A DNA stretch of 14,135 nucleotides, from assembly GCA_002296285.1 (NCBI GenBank), contig DBHX01000024.1, positions 1 to 14,135 on the forward strand. The letters are read 5' to 3'. Source of the stretch: a bacterium UBP8_UBA817 (GTDB taxonomy: Bacteria > Margulisbacteria > Marinamargulisbacteria > UBA817). The notes beneath the pieces are model-generated. The model saw only the letters and a program-made list of their open reading frames with translations, was not told the origin of the DNA and searched no databases. The position numbers and the translations under genes are program-made. Positions 13,297 through 14,135 of this stretch are shown one piece after another. Position 1 is the first letter of the stretch. Each line of letters starts with the position of its first letter.

Positions 13297-14135
13297 ATGT
13301 TTAATACTTATGGTTTTTGGGAACAAATGAGTATTATGGACTCTGTTTCACGGGCTGGAAATTCCCCGTTTGCGAATTTAAAAAAAACAACAGGTACATC
13401 TTCAAAACTTAAGCTTGAGTTTAAAGAGTTAAACCAACAGGCCATTCAAGTGGCGTTTGGTTTAAAAAAAGATCAGCCGGACACATTACTTAAAGCCTTG
13501 AAAGCCATTTGCGTGGATGCGGGCGCACCATTTACTGACCTGTCAACAACGCATCAAAGTACCCCTGATTTACTCAATGCCATTGGGCAAGCGGTGCATC
13601 AGGCGCAAACATCCAAAACATTTAATGACACGCACCGGCAAGTGGCCCAGAACATGTACTCGCTTTTAAAGGCCGCACGAAAATTTTTTGGGGGTAAGCA
13701 TGAGGTATTTACAGGATTTAAAAGAGACCAGCGTGGCGAGTATCAAACGGAAAAAACTCAAACTGGGGTAACAACAACTGTTTATAAAGATGAACGTCGA
13801 ATAAAAAGTAGCGATAAAACCAATCAGAAATTTAATCAAACCGCGTGGACATCGTATTTTAAAGATGCCTTGGCGTTTCAAGAAACTGTTGATGCCCCAA
13901 AAACCTCCGATTTGGAAGTGTTGGGCAAAAAAGTAACCCCGAAAGAATCACAAAAAATCTTGTTTCGCTTGGGGGTTCGTGCAAAAGGCCAACAGGTAAG
14001 CCTTGATCAGGTGAATGACCATTGGAAATCACCGGTAAAAAACACTGGCACCCCGCTACAAGTTGCAGAGACTGTAAGGCTTGCGGGTGTGGTGTCAATA
14101 TTGCCCAACCGTGGCCTCCCTGGTTATGGTGGATG
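13297..14135 (+). CDS. Hypothetical protein, partial (runs off the right edge)
   Basis: An open frame with no stop runs from the ATG at 13297 (MFNTYGFWEQMSIMDS) through 279 codons to the end of the window, ending in LPNRGLPGYGG. Alternative in-frame starts are 13288 and 13327. I do not recognise a family. The visible part is rich in Lys, Thr and Gln, has no signal peptide and no clear membrane segment, and looks soluble, with stretches such as LLNAIGQAVHQAQTSKTFND and YSLLKAARKFFGGKH that read as helical and a central polar TEKTQTGVTTTVYKDERR. Codon choice resembles the neighbours. It is divergent from serC, with 61 bases between the starts, and an AAGGG site precedes it. A large secreted, effector-like or structural protein are all possible; none is shown. 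Because there is no stop in 839 bases in an AT-rich genome, it is very likely a real gene. Confidence 0.75.
   Translation, partial: MFNTYGFWEQMSIMDSVSRAGNSPFANLKKTTGTSSKLKLEFKELNQQAIQVAFGLKKDQPDTLLKALKAICVDAGAPFTDLSTTHQSTPDLLNAIGQAVHQAQTSKTFNDTHRQVAQNMYSLLKAARKFFGGKHEVFTGFKRDQRGEYQTEKTQTGVTTTVYKDERRIKSSDKTNQKFNQTAWTSYFKDALAFQETVDAPKTSDLEVLGKKVTPKESQKILFRLGVRAKGQQVSLDQVNDHWKSPVKNTGTPLQVAETVRLAGVVSILPNRGLPGYGG

Overview
The window is 14.1 kb of gene-dense bacterial DNA, moderately AT-rich by eye, with no rRNA, tRNA, CRISPR array or insertion sequence that I can see. Most genes are housekeeping: a malate dehydrogenase-succinate dehydrogenase operon, aspartyl-tRNA synthetase and phosphoserine aminotransferase. 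The succinate dehydrogenase has one long cytochrome b anchor subunit and a long flavoprotein of the kind found in Bacteroidota, Bdellovibrionota and related lineages. The malate dehydrogenase is of the LDH-like type. This fits a respiring Gram-negative or candidate-phylum bacterium, but I cannot name the lineage from this sequence alone.

Layout from left to right. An ArsC/YfgD-type thioredoxin-fold reductase (154-492, +) runs tail to tail into a HupE/UreJ-type membrane protein (489-1064, -). A small gene at 1162-1554 (+) matches the three-TM holin family of gene transfer agents and prophages; it has a good promoter and ribosome binding site but is cut by one in-frame TAA. After a roughly 300-base spacer comes a five-gene + strand operon at 1854-7741: mdh, sdhC, sdhA, sdhB and a membrane-anchored FG-GAP/PQQ-like beta-propeller gene whose GTG start lies inside sdhB. 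It runs tail to tail into a two-gene - strand unit, aspS then an ABC exporter (11330 down to 7738). Divergent from aspS is a small CX3CX2C radical-SAM-like protein (11391-12092, +). Then come serC (13235-12138, -) and, divergent from serC, an unrecognised lysine- and threonine-rich reading frame that runs off the right edge (13297 onward).

The mdh-sdh operon encodes two consecutive steps of the TCA cycle: succinate to fumarate with electrons passed to quinone, and malate to oxaloacetate. The propeller protein is probably translationally coupled to sdhB. aspS and the ABC exporter are coupled by a TAATG overlap, as are sdhA and sdhB.

The points most worth a second look are: the interrupted holin gene behind an intact promoter; four promoter-proximal genes (arsC-like, hupE-like, aspS, radical SAM) with a -10-like hexamer only 5-7 bases before the ATG and no Shine-Dalgarno, suggesting leaderless mRNAs; two convergent gene pairs that both end on a shared TTAA palindrome; the propeller gene in the TCA operon; the compact radical-SAM-like protein; and the unassigned gene at the right edge.
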